Both the position numbers and the translations under genes were made by a program. Of a DNA stretch of 21,130 nt, positions 8,263 through 15,531 are shown piece by piece. The stretch lies in the IMG/VR virus record IMGVR_UViG_3300030099_001311, positions 1 through 21,130 of that record; one strand, 5' to 3'. Source of the DNA: a virus. Numbering within the stretch: position 1 is the first letter of the stretch; each line of letters starts with the position of its first letter. A model generated the notes under the pieces. The model ran no database searches. It saw only the letters and a program-made list of their open reading frames with translations, and was not told where the DNA came from.

Positions 8263-9045
8263 ATGGTCGCTAAAAAAAATACAGTTAAAGCAATGGGGTT
8301 AAGTATTGAATCATTACAACAGACAGAGGTGTCTTTTAAAATCATAGGCACTGCACCTTTAATTTACAATTCAATGTCTTTGAAAGCACAAAAGACTTTG
8401 CTTATGGGTGCAGCGAAGAAGACTGCCGCTGAGAAAAAAGAAATCAAACATAATCCTGAAGAGGAGTTTGTAGATAGTTGTTATATCAATGGCACTAATG
8501 GTTCTTATCTTAGTTTCCCGTCCACAGGTATTAAGAGAGGCATGGCAACTGCGGCTCTTGAAACTGCTGGTGTAACAAAAGCTAGTATCAATCGTGGTAT
8601 CTATGTTGTGGGTGAACATATTAATGTGTGGGGTAAACCCTATATGAATATGTCTGTTGTTCGTTCTTCTGATATAAACAGAACACCTGATATTCGCACC
8701 CGTGCTAAATTACCTAATTGGTGTACTGAAGTTACAGTTCGTTATATTAACCCTACATTTAGTCAGCTTGACATTACGGCATTGCTCGTTAATGCAGGCA
8801 CGTTATGTGGCTTGGGTGATTGGCGAATTGAAAAGGGTGGTCCGATGGGAGGATATAGGATCGTCCAAACAAAAGATGATCAAAAGATTTTTGATCATCT
8901 AGTCAAAGAAGAAGGTGCTACTTGTCAAAAACTTGCTTTAGAAAATCCTGAGATTGAGGCACATGATAATATGAGCCACGAACTCTATGAAGCAATTACG
9001 CAAGAGAGGCTTAAAAGAGCGGCTATTATTAAGGAGGTTGCTTAA
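8263..9045 (+). CDS. Conserved phage recombination-module protein, unknown function (260 aa)
   Basis: It starts at ATG 8263 behind AAAGGAGG. Features in order are an N-terminal strand with GTAPLIYNSMS (about residues 29-39) and a basic Ala/Lys helix with KTAAEKKE. Then come EEEFVDSCY, FPSTGIKRGMATAAL (about 86-100), a middle part with SVVRSSDINRTPDIRTRAKLP, and a strongly conserved-looking end with NPTFSQLDITALLVNAG and GLGDWRIEKGGPMGGYRI (about 194-211). I recall similar proteins from phage recombination cassettes, always without an assigned role. The small-residue/KRG helix after a strand and the late glycine-rich loop recall the architecture of RAMP (Cas7-like) proteins, but this is only a pattern impression. 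It is coupled by TAATG overlap to the next gene. No nuclease or ATPase motif is visible. Confidence 0.8.
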   Translation: MVAKKNTVKAMGLSIESLQQTEVSFKIIGTAPLIYNSMSLKAQKTLLMGAAKKTAAEKKEIKHNPEEEFVDSCYINGTNGSYLSFPSTGIKRGMATAALETAGVTKASINRGIYVVGEHINVWGKPYMNMSVVRSSDINRTPDIRTRAKLPNWCTEVTVRYINPTFSQLDITALLVNAGTLCGLGDWRIEKGGPMGGYRIVQTKDDQKIFDHLVKEEGATCQKLALENPEIEAHDNMSHELYEAITQERLKRAAIIKEVA

Positions 9046-9581
9046 TGGCTAAACCTAAAAGATTTGGCAAAAGAGATCGTCAAGCAATTGTTGATGATTA
9101 TCTAAATAAAACAGGCAGGAACACTATTGTTCCTGCCGAGTTTCACGAATGGTTGTCTACACAGCCTGACCACCCAATGTATAAAGTATTAGAGTGGGAT
9201 GATGAAAAAGCTGCGATTAAATATAGAATACAGCAAATTCGTCAGTTTTTCTCAGGTTGTAGGATAACCATTAAATATAAAGATGTAACACCTGATCCTG
9301 TTGATGTAACAGATAGTATTGGTATTAGTGAACCAAAGGTGTTAAAGTTTCCTACTTACATCTCTCCTATAGATGGTAGAGCACAGGGTGGTGGTTATCA
9401 AAAGTTTGACTTGGATAACCCTGATACTGTTGCTGAGTTATGTCGTCAAGCCTGTAGAGAATTAAGATCTTGGACTAAAAGATATAAAGGTATCTGTGCT
9501 GTAAAAGAAGTAGATATAGAGAACCTTGAAGAAGTAGCAAATTCTTTGGAAGAACATAGTGTAAAGAGTGAGGCTATATAA
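9045..9581 (+). CDS. Conserved phage protein of unknown function (178 aa), last gene of the P1 operon
   Basis: ATG 9045 overlaps the upstream stop (TAATG) with AAGGAGG just before, so translation is coupled to the preceding gene. The N-terminus is basic (MAKPKRFGKRDRQAIVDDYL) and followed by GRNTIVPAEFHEWLSTQPDH. That is a helix-loop pattern typical of a small DNA-associated domain, with WLSTQPDHPMY as its most distinctive part. A middle segment (FFSGCRITIKYKDV) is beta-like, and the C-terminal half is acidic, ending with a helix-rich SLEEHSVKSEAI. No metal or catalytic site is visible. The stop codon lies in the loop of the downstream terminator hairpin, so the gene and the transcript end together. 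I recall this protein following the preceding one in other phages; the function is unknown. Confidence 0.8.
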   Translation: MAKPKRFGKRDRQAIVDDYLNKTGRNTIVPAEFHEWLSTQPDHPMYKVLEWDDEKAAIKYRIQQIRQFFSGCRITIKYKDVTPDPVDVTDSIGISEPKVLKFPTYISPIDGRAQGGGYQKFDLDNPDTVAELCRQACRELRSWTKRYKGICAVKEVDIENLEEVANSLEEHSVKSEAI

Positions 9582-9595
9582 GCCTCACTTTTTTT
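9567..9595 (+). terminator. Intrinsic terminator of the P1 operon
   Basis: A perfect 9-bp stem AGTGAGGCT (9567-9575) / AGCCTCACT (9581-9589) with loop ATATA, followed by a seven-T run (9589-9595). The upstream gene's stop codon TAA (9579-9581) sits in the loop. The pentamer array starts immediately after the T run. Confidence 0.92.
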
Positions 9596-10272
9596 AAGGC
9601 AGTTAACAAACGGCAAGTAGGGGTGAGGAACGCTCCGTTAGGTTGCGTTATGTTTTGTTCAGGCTGTTGTGTCGTGTTGAGGAGGGGTCAGATCAGTTAG
9701 GATATGTTGCGTTACGTTATGGCAGTTCAGCAGGGGTTGGGTTTTCTTGGGTCAGTTAGGATCAGTTGAGGCAGTTTGGGTGAATTAAGGTAAGCAAATG
9801 TAGTCTGAGGTTTGGTTGGCTAAGTTCTGTTGAGGCAGTTGAGTTATGGTGCTGCTCGTTTGGTTCTGTTAAGGCAGTTGAGTTTTGTTAGTCTGTGGAT
9901 GGGAGGGGTGCGTTGTGGTGCGATCCGTTTAGGCAGTTATTGTTGGGTGAGGTGAGTTACATTCAGGTCAGTTGCGTTGCGTTGTGGCAGTTGGGGTGAG
10001 GTGCGATATTCTATGTAGGGGTGCGATAAGTTCAGGCAGTTGAGTTGTGCTATCTTGGGGAGAGGTGCTGTTAGTTATGTTTAGGCTGTTTAGATGCGTT
10101 ACGTTCAGGAGAGGTGCGTTCAGGCGAGGTTTGTTGTATTGTGTTACGGCTGTTGAGGCTACCTACGTTTTTGTGTGTTTCTGTTTGCTTGGGTGAGGTG
10201 TGCTTGGTTAAGGCAGTTGCGTTCAGTTTAAGTGGGCTGTTCTTAGGTGTGTTGAGTTCGGTTAAGGCAGTT
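9596..10272 (+). repeat. Non-coding phased pentamer array, G/T-rich, punctuated by NNGG-CWGTT
   Basis: This 677-base stretch fills the whole gap between a terminator and the helicase gene and has no credible open reading frame. Counting from each CWGTT anchor, the sequence divides into pentamers without losing phase. Of about 124 pentamers, 108 end in T and 55 end in GTT (for example GCGTT, ACGTT, GAGTT, GAGGT, GGGGT). Thirteen anchors (CAGTT or CTGTT starting at 9600, 9664, 9723, 9772, 9836, 9875, 9934, 9988, 10037, 10086, 10150, 10214, 10268) are each preceded by a tetramer ending in GG. The twelve intervals are 64, 59, 49, 64, 39, 59, 54, 49, 49, 64, 64 and 54, all 5n+4. Both ends carry AAGGCAGTT. 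The + strand is poor in A and C. Function unknown; replication origin, recombination site, or a structured or protein-bound RNA are possibilities. Confidence 0.93.
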
Positions 10273-10279
10273 GAGTAAT

Positions 10280-10297
10280 TTAATTAAGAGAAAGGAG
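10280..10297 (+). promoter_or_regulatory. Recurrent translation leader, copy 2
   Basis: TTAATTAAGAGAAAGGAG precedes ATG 10302 of the helicase gene and is nearly the same as the leaders at 8239 and 17055. A weak promoter-like pair (TTGAGT 10252-10257, 18-bp spacer, TAATTT 10276-10281) overlaps the end of the array, but I would not rely on it. Confidence 0.55.
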
Positions 10298-10301
10298 TTT
10301 T

Positions 10302-11981
10302 ATGCTTTTAAGACCATATCAAGAGATTGCTGTTAATTCGGCTATAGATGCTTTGGATAAGCATGGCAATACTGTTGTTGTTGCACCAACGGGTGCAGGC
10401 AAAACAATAATGCTTTCTGCTTTGATAGGTAAACGCTGCGAAACCCGAAGAAATGTTCTGGTTCTGCAGCACAGAGATGAGCTGGTTAATCAAAATATGG
10501 ATAAGTTTAAACGCATAAACCCAAATATATTGACCAGCATTGTTAATGCTGAAGAGAAAGATTGGAACGGAGATGCTGTATTTTCTATGGTGCAGACATT
10601 ATCCAGACCAAACAATTTAGATAACATGAAAGCTATGGACATGGTAGTCGTTGATGAAAGCCACCATGTGGTAGCTGATACTTACACTCGGATAATTGAT
10701 CATGCTAAACAAATTAATGACAAAGTTGAAATCGTTGGTTTCACTGCTACGCCTAATCGTGGGGATAAGAAGGGTTTGCGTTCAGTCTTTAGCAACTGCA
10801 GCCACCAAATCGAAATATCAACACTCATTCGTGAAGGTTTTCTTGTCACCCCAAGAACCTACGTCATTGACGTGGGTGTACGTTCTGAACTTGAGAATGT
10901 TCGGAAAACAGTGGTTGATTTTGATATGGATCAAGTAGCTCGTATTATGAACAAGCGAGCTATCAATCAAAGGGTTGTAAGCGAATGGTTAGATAAAGCA
11001 CATGATAGAAAGACTGTGGTGTTCTGTTCGACAGTGGCACACGCAGAAGATTTATGCGAGGAGTTTGTAGAAGAAGGTGTTAATGCAAAGATAGTTACAG
11101 GGAGCACAGACAAAGCCGAGAGACGGGAGATTTTGGAGGATTTGTCAAGTGGGGATACACAGGTTGTAGTCAACGTATCTGTACTAACAGAGGGGTTTGA
11201 CTCACCTCCTGTATCCTGTATTGTTCTAACACGACCTTGCTCTTACAAATCAACAATGGTTCAGATGATAGGTCGTGGATTACGAACCATTGATCCAGAT
11301 GAGTATCCAGATATTATCAAGACAGATTGTGTTGTACTTGACTTTGGTACATCTGTGTTAACACATGGATCACTCGAAGAAGAAGTTAATCTTGAGGGTT
11401 CACAATCAGAGTTAAAAGGTGACGCACCAGAAAAGGTTTGTCCAGAATGTAACTCTGTTGTTCCTTTAAGTGTCAGAGAGTGTCCTATGTGTGGTCACGA
11501 GTTTGGCAAAGATGATAACTCACAGCTAGAAGAGTTCTCCATGACAGAGGTAGATCTATTAGACAGATCACCTTTCCGTTGGATAGATATATTTGGTACA
11601 GGTAAATGTGTCGCAGCGACAGGGTTCAATGGCTTTGCAATGGTTATAGATTTAGATGATTTATCCTGTGGTCTTGTAAAGCGTTCTGGTGGCAGGATAA
11701 GAATGATTAGTATAGGAACACGCAAGCAGGCTATCGCATCTGCTGATGACTTTCTCAGAGAGATTGAAGATAGTGATAGTGCAAAGAAAGGTCGTAGATG
11801 GCTAAATGAACGTATTAGTGACAGACAGAGAGATATGTTAAGCCGTAATGGTGTAATGGTATCAGGGTTTGACTTCTCTTGGACAAAATACAAAGCGGCG
11901 TGTTATTTGAATTATTTGTGGAATAAGGGTAGAGTAGACGATATGATTAGTAATGTGAGGGAGAAACATGAAAAAAGATAA
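10302..11981 (+). CDS. SF2 DEAD/DEAH-box-type DNA helicase with C-terminal zinc ribbon (559 aa)
   Basis: This ATP-dependent helicase has the full superfamily 2 signature: the Q-like RPYQ at residues 4-7, Walker A APTGAGKT (28-35), and motif II DESH (118-121). FTATP (motif III) lies near residue 150, GFDSPP follows in the second RecA domain, and motif VI QMIGRGLR is at 321-328. After the helicase core comes a Cys4 zinc ribbon (C380-x2-C383 ... C394-x2-C397) and a further 160-residue C-terminal domain of unknown role (WIDIFGTGKC region). It resembles phage and bacterial SSL2/UvsW-type helicases that remodel forks and recombination intermediates. It opens a new block after the pentamer array, with its own leader. 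Its last 14 bases overlap the DUF3310 gene. A degenerate CCGAA-N4-TG-TTC palindrome lies inside at 10444-10461. Confidence 0.92.
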   Translation: MLLRPYQEIAVNSAIDALDKHGNTVVVAPTGAGKTIMLSALIGKRCETRRNVLVLQHRDELVNQNMDKFKRINPNILTSIVNAEEKDWNGDAVFSMVQTLSRPNNLDNMKAMDMVVVDESHHVVADTYTRIIDHAKQINDKVEIVGFTATPNRGDKKGLRSVFSNCSHQIEISTLIREGFLVTPRTYVIDVGVRSELENVRKTVVDFDMDQVARIMNKRAINQRVVSEWLDKAHDRKTVVFCSTVAHAEDLCEEFVEEGVNAKIVTGSTDKAERREILEDLSSGDTQVVVNVSVLTEGFDSPPVSCIVLTRPCSYKSTMVQMIGRGLRTIDPDEYPDIIKTDCVVLDFGTSVLTHGSLEEEVNLEGSQSELKGDAPEKVCPECNSVVPLSVRECPMCGHEFGKDDNSQLEEFSMTEVDLLDRSPFRWIDIFGTGKCVAATGFNGFAMVIDLDDLSCGLVKRSGGRIRMISIGTRKQAIASADDFLREIEDSDSAKKGRRWLNERISDRQRDMLSRNGVMVSGFDFSWTKYKAACYLNYLWNKGRVDDMISNVREKHEKR

Positions 11982-12186
11982 CGTAAACTTTCCGTCACAT
12001 TATACTAAAAGTGAGATTGAATGTATTGATGCAATTAAATCTGCATTGGGCGAAGGCTATGAGTATTATCTGCAAGGTAATATTATTAAATACATTTGGA
12101 GATATAGAGATAAAAATGGAGTGGAGGATTTAGAAAAAGCAAAATGGTATCTGGAAAAAATAATAAAAGAGTGTGGAAAGACATGA
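11968..12186 (+). CDS. DUF3310 family protein (72 aa)
   Basis: The short protein carries the hallmark DUF3310 pattern: PSHYTKSEIECIDAI near residues 9-23, then GNIIKYIWRYRDKNG, and DLEKAKWYLEKII at the end. These proteins are widespread in phages and are often labelled nucleotide kinase, but the domain is too small for a kinase and the true biochemical role is not settled. The start is ATG 11968 behind GAGGGAGAAAC, within the last 14 bases of the helicase gene. The stop overlaps the ATG of the next gene (ATGA), so it sits in the middle of a tightly coupled replication operon. Confidence 0.88.
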   Translation: MKKDNVNFPSHYTKSEIECIDAIKSALGEGYEYYLQGNIIKYIWRYRDKNGVEDLEKAKWYLEKIIKECGKT

Positions 12187-12491
12187 CTCCATGTATAGAA
12201 GTTAAAATGCTTATAAAAACAGATGAGGGAGATATGAATGTAAATTTTTACACGACTGTTGAATTTCCTTATTCTTTAAATCCTAATGATTTTGATGATT
12301 ACTTTTGTGAAAGTGTATCGGACTCTGTTGATGAAGTATTAGCAAGAATGAAACAAGGTATTAATGCAGGCTGGGCTATTGCATCATATAGAGGTGATGA
12401 ATTGTTTACGTTTTCATTTTTTAAAGGCAAAGAGGAGGATAGATGGAAGTATCAAACAACACTCAATCTGGACGATCCGACAATTCATTAA
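12183..12491 (+). CDS. Small unknown phage protein (102 aa)
   Basis: The preferred start is ATG 12183, which overlaps the DUF3310 stop as ATGA. An in-frame ATG at 12144 would run 13 codons back into the previous gene and is less likely. The protein is acidic: MTPCIEVKMLIKTDEG, a beta-like NVNFYTTVEFPYSL, then DDYFCESVSDSVDEVLARMK (a helix) and a beta-like AIASYRGDELFTFSFFKG. Alternating strand and helix suggests a small alpha/beta domain. No motif was recognised. Its 3' end overlaps the next gene by 49 bases. Confidence 0.65.
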   Translation: MTPCIEVKMLIKTDEGDMNVNFYTTVEFPYSLNPNDFDDYFCESVSDSVDEVLARMKQGINAGWAIASYRGDELFTFSFFKGKEEDRWKYQTTLNLDDPTIH

Positions 12492-12661
12492 AGTCGATTG
12501 GCAGTTTATTTGGTAAGTTTGGTTGGAATACTAGGTTGTCTGAATTAGACGAAGAAAAGATTCTAGTTTTAATTATGCTTTGTAAAGAAGAGATAGGGGA
12601 TTTGGAATATGAGTTTAACGAAACTTATTTGGCAGACATCTGGCTCAAATACAAACAGTAA
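12443..12661 (+). CDS. Small unknown phage protein (72 aa)
   Basis: ATG 12443 follows a strong GAGGAGG site that lies inside the preceding gene, so the two genes overlap by 49 bases in different frames. The N-terminal 25 residues are Ser/Asn-rich (MEVSNNTQSGRSDNSLKSIG) and likely disordered. The rest is two acidic helices (LDEEKILVLIMLCKEEI and LEYEFNETYLADIWLKYKQ). No known domain was recognised. It overlaps the nuclease gene by 53 bases. The strong ribosome-binding site is the main evidence that it is real. Confidence 0.6.
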   Translation: MEVSNNTQSGRSDNSLKSIGSLFGKFGWNTRLSELDEEKILVLIMLCKEEIGDLEYEFNETYLADIWLKYKQ

Positions 12662-13388
12662 TGATATTAGTAAAAAAATACTAGACATTATTGATGACAG
12701 TATTCAGGAGCAGAATAAAAAGAAAGAAAAGAGAAGATATTTAGGTGCTTCATCTTTGGGCGACCCATGTTCAAGAAAAATACAGTATCGTTACATGGGT
12801 GTAGAAACTGATGTTGAAAACCAATTTAGTGCAAAGGTGTTGCGTATATTTGAGTTTGGTCATGTGATTGAAGACATGGCTCATGGTTGGTTGTACAATG
12901 CAGGATTTGATTTGAGGAGCACAGATAAGAGTGGAAAGCAATATGGTTTCTCAATAGCTGATGATAGGATAAAAGGTCATATAGATGGTGTGATATGTGG
13001 TGGGTCTGTTAATATGGCATATCCTGCATTATGGGAATGTAAATCAGCAAATGATAAAAGTTTTAATGAATTTGTTCGGAAAGGGGTTAGCGAGGTAAAC
13101 CCCGTATATGCAGCTCAAATAGCTCTGTACCAAGCATACATGGATTTAAACAATCCTGCTTTGTTTACAGTGGTTAATAAAAATACTTGTGAAATATATT
13201 TTGAGTTAGTTCCGTTCAATAAAATGTTGGCACAGCAAATAAGCGACAAGGCAGTAGACATTTTAAAAGCTGTGGAACATAATGAAATATTGCCACGCAT
13301 AGCAGTAAATTCGGATTACTTTGCGTGTAAAAGATGCGAGTTTAGAAAAAGATGTTGGGAGTTAGGAAATGAGAGTATTACCATTTAA
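12609..13388 (+). CDS. Cas4-like PD-(D/E)XK exonuclease with four-cysteine (Fe-S type) signature (259 aa)
   Basis: A RecB/Cas4-type nuclease. After an N-terminal Lys/Glu-rich helix comes GASSLGDPCSRK with C54, then a helix with FGHVIEDMAHGW. The catalytic core is IKGHIDGVI (motif II aspartate) and WECKSAN (E-x-K, motif III), and the C-terminus reads CKRCEFRKRC. The spacing C54 ... C240-x2-C243-x5-C249 is the four-cysteine pattern that binds a 4Fe-4S cluster in Cas4 and AddB-type nucleases. It likely degrades or resects DNA ends, producing single-stranded tails for the recombination proteins encoded upstream. It starts at ATG 12609 behind AGGGGATTTGG. The stop overlaps the primase gene by 20 bases. 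Nothing CRISPR-related was seen nearby, so this is a phage replication/recombination nuclease rather than an adaptation gene. Confidence 0.85.
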   Translation: MSLTKLIWQTSGSNTNSNDISKKILDIIDDSIQEQNKKKEKRRYLGASSLGDPCSRKIQYRYMGVETDVENQFSAKVLRIFEFGHVIEDMAHGWLYNAGFDLRSTDKSGKQYGFSIADDRIKGHIDGVICGGSVNMAYPALWECKSANDKSFNEFVRKGVSEVNPVYAAQIALYQAYMDLNNPALFTVVNKNTCEIYFELVPFNKMLAQQISDKAVDILKAVEHNEILPRIAVNSDYFACKRCEFRKRCWELGNESITI

Positions 13389-15531
13389 TAGTAGTAAAAG
13401 CACTATGACAGCAAAGGAACTGGTTGAATTAATAAGTGATAAAGTTCCAAGACAAGTACAGATTGATGTTCTGAAGAGGACATTTCCACAGGGTACAACT
13501 CGTGGTGATGAATTCTCTATCGGATCATTACATGGCGAATCGGGCAAGTCATTAAAGATAGATATAAATCCACGCAGTCCATACTTTATGAAGGGTCAGG
13601 ATTTTAATGGTGGTGTCGGTATCGGTGGTATTGTTAAGATATTGATGGAGGGTCAAGGGTTGCGACTGCCTGAAATCAAAGATATGTTCGCAGACTACAT
13701 AGATGAAACCCGAAGTTTTGTTCGGGAAGATGCACCAGCGAATCCAGTTAAGCCACAGATAAATCACCAGACACCTTATGATGCAGAGTACAAATACTAT
13801 AACTCTGATGGTAACATTATATGTTTGGTCAGGAAGTATCTTGTTCGTGATGGAGCAGGCAATCCTATACTGGACTCACATGGCAAGCCAAAGAAAGAGT
13901 TCAGACAGTTTACTGGCGACCACCCATATCCTCGTATGCCTGATGTCAGACCATTATACAATATCCCGAACATTTTAGCTTCAGATAAAGTTATATGGGT
14001 AGAAGGTGAGAAGTGTGCAGATGCTTTGAATAACATAGGACACACAGCTACTTGTACAATGGGAGGTGCTGGTATGCTTACAAAGAAGTCAGCGACACAG
14101 TATGACTTCTCTCCCCTGCAAGGTAAAGAAGTTATCTTATGGCAGGACAATGACACTGCTGGTAGGAGAGTTGCAGAGCTAGTGCAAGAGCTATCGCTTA
14201 ATGCTGGTGCAAGGTCAGTAACTATGTTGACACCACCAAGAGGTAAGCCAGAGGGTTGGGATGCGGCAGATGCCATATCAGAAGACTTTGACATAAATAA
14301 TTTTCTTAACACAACCAGTAAGAACACCAAGCAAAACATAAATCTACTGGACGAGAGTTTACTGGTATCAAGGTTTACTGGCACAGCACCCGAACAAAAG
14401 TTTCTAGTTGATGCCACATTCCCATTGAACGTACCAATAATATTAAGTGCGTCTGGAGATGCAGGAAAAGGTATGCTTACACTGGATTTAGGCATGAAGG
14501 TAGCCTCTGGTATTTATGGTCAAAACTCTTTTGGTGGTTTGGTTAAAGAGTTTGGCAACGTGATTATATTCACAGCAGAAGATGATGAAGGTGAGATGCA
14601 CAGACGTATTGAACGTCTTGATCCAGATGGTAAGAGGTTTAACTACCACCATGAGTTGAGAGTTGTATCGTTACCTAACTTTGGTGGGGTGTTTCCAATC
14701 ATGCAGAACATACATGGTGAGTACAGCACATCACAGGAGTTTGAACGTATATACGAACAAATCTTACAGATTAATAACCTGAAGCTGATTATATTTGATC
14801 CATTGGCTTCTTTTGTTCACGCAGATGTAAATGCAGATCCAGCGGCAGGAGCCGCACTCACTGGTTTACTATCACAAATCGGGTCAGAAACTGGTGCGTC
14901 AGTGATGATGTGCCACCACATGACAAAGGTAAAAGATGATGCTGTCATATCTACACCAGAGCAAGCCAGAAACCTTATTCGGGGTACGTCAGCTTTGGTT
15001 GACGGGGTTCGGTGTGCTTTTACTCTGTGGCAGTTGGACGAGAAAACAGCCAAGAGAAGATGCAAAGAACTGAACATAGAGTACCAGAGAAACAGATGTT
15101 TTGATGGTGCGATTGTTAAATCAAACGGACCTGCAAATCGTACAATCCGAAGATTTGTTCGGGATACATACACTGGACTGCTGGTAGATCGGACTGATGA
15201 AATAGAACAGTTAAACATGGGAACGAACAGAGATGTAAGGAAAACTGCGTTATACGAGTGGATAGCTCGGTGTGAAAGAGAAGGTCGGGCATTGTGTCAA
15301 CAGGGAACTGCTGATGGTATCCTAAACCGAATGACTGATGCTGACTCACCTGAAGCGTTGCACCACCTATCACAGCGTGTGATTGACGGAATTGTTCGGG
15401 AATTAATTGTCGGTGGCAGGATCAGTAAATATAGCTTCACTACATCTGGTGGTCGTAAGTGGCTCGGTACCATGAGTGGTGTGATGAGTCGAGGTGAGTA
15501 TGAGGCAACAACAGCGAGGGATAATATATGA
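13369..15531 (+). CDS. Primase-helicase: TOPRIM domain plus RepA-like ATPase (720 aa)
   Basis: This replicative protein has three parts. An N-terminal domain (about residues 45-105) resembles phage primase leaders (FSIGSLHGESGKSLKIDI, then KGQDFNGGVGIGGIV). A TOPRIM domain follows with VEGEKCADAL (E212) and the acidic pair in WQDNDTAG (D260, D262). The C-terminal RepA/AAA_25-type ATPase has a P-loop SGDAGKGM (K367), Walker B IIFDPLASF (D477), and the HH motif MCHHMTK (H516-H517), then RGTSALVDGVR. The P-loop has Gly instead of Ser/Thr after the lysine. It would unwind DNA and prime replication. ATG 13369 is favoured because GGGAGTTAGGA precedes it. It contains two exact CCGAA-N4-TGTTCGG palindromes. 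The stop overlaps the next ATG. Confidence 0.87.
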   Translation: MRVLPFNSSKSTMTAKELVELISDKVPRQVQIDVLKRTFPQGTTRGDEFSIGSLHGESGKSLKIDINPRSPYFMKGQDFNGGVGIGGIVKILMEGQGLRLPEIKDMFADYIDETRSFVREDAPANPVKPQINHQTPYDAEYKYYNSDGNIICLVRKYLVRDGAGNPILDSHGKPKKEFRQFTGDHPYPRMPDVRPLYNIPNILASDKVIWVEGEKCADALNNIGHTATCTMGGAGMLTKKSATQYDFSPLQGKEVILWQDNDTAGRRVAELVQELSLNAGARSVTMLTPPRGKPEGWDAADAISEDFDINNFLNTTSKNTKQNINLLDESLLVSRFTGTAPEQKFLVDATFPLNVPIILSASGDAGKGMLTLDLGMKVASGIYGQNSFGGLVKEFGNVIIFTAEDDEGEMHRRIERLDPDGKRFNYHHELRVVSLPNFGGVFPIMQNIHGEYSTSQEFERIYEQILQINNLKLIIFDPLASFVHADVNADPAAGAALTGLLSQIGSETGASVMMCHHMTKVKDDAVISTPEQARNLIRGTSALVDGVRCAFTLWQLDEKTAKRRCKELNIEYQRNRCFDGAIVKSNGPANRTIRRFVRDTYTGLLVDRTDEIEQLNMGTNRDVRKTALYEWIARCEREGRALCQQGTADGILNRMTDADSPEALHHLSQRVIDGIVRELIVGGRISKYSFTTSGGRKWLGTMSGVMSRGEYEATTARDNI
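13709..13726. repeat. Dispersed palindrome CCGAA-N4-TGTTCGG, copy in primase gene
   Basis: CCCGAA-GTTTTG-TTCGGG, a perfect 6-bp inverted repeat around a 6-nt centre, inside the primase-helicase gene (frame gives R-S-F-V-R). Confidence 0.8.
15147..15162. repeat. Dispersed palindrome, second copy in primase gene
   Basis: CCGAA-GATTTG-TTCGG, 5-bp arms, encoding R-R-F-V-R. Confidence 0.8.

Noticed and set aside
8702-8902. Alternative + strand frame of 66 codons inside the 260-aa gene
   Set aside because: It lies in the conserved end of the larger gene, lacks a ribosome-binding site and shows no domain.
9596-10272. CRISPR array or ordinary tandem repeat
   Set aside because: There is no constant repeat with unique spacers; the anchors are only 7 bases and the intervening pentamers vary while keeping phase.
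12144-12182. Upstream ATG for the 102-aa protein
   Set aside because: It lies inside the DUF3310 gene, whereas ATG 12183 gives the usual ATGA overlap seen elsewhere in this operon.
13797-14495. Minus-strand open frame of 232 codons inside the primase gene
   Set aside because: Lies wholly opposite conserved TOPRIM and ATPase motifs; composition typical of an antisense shadow.
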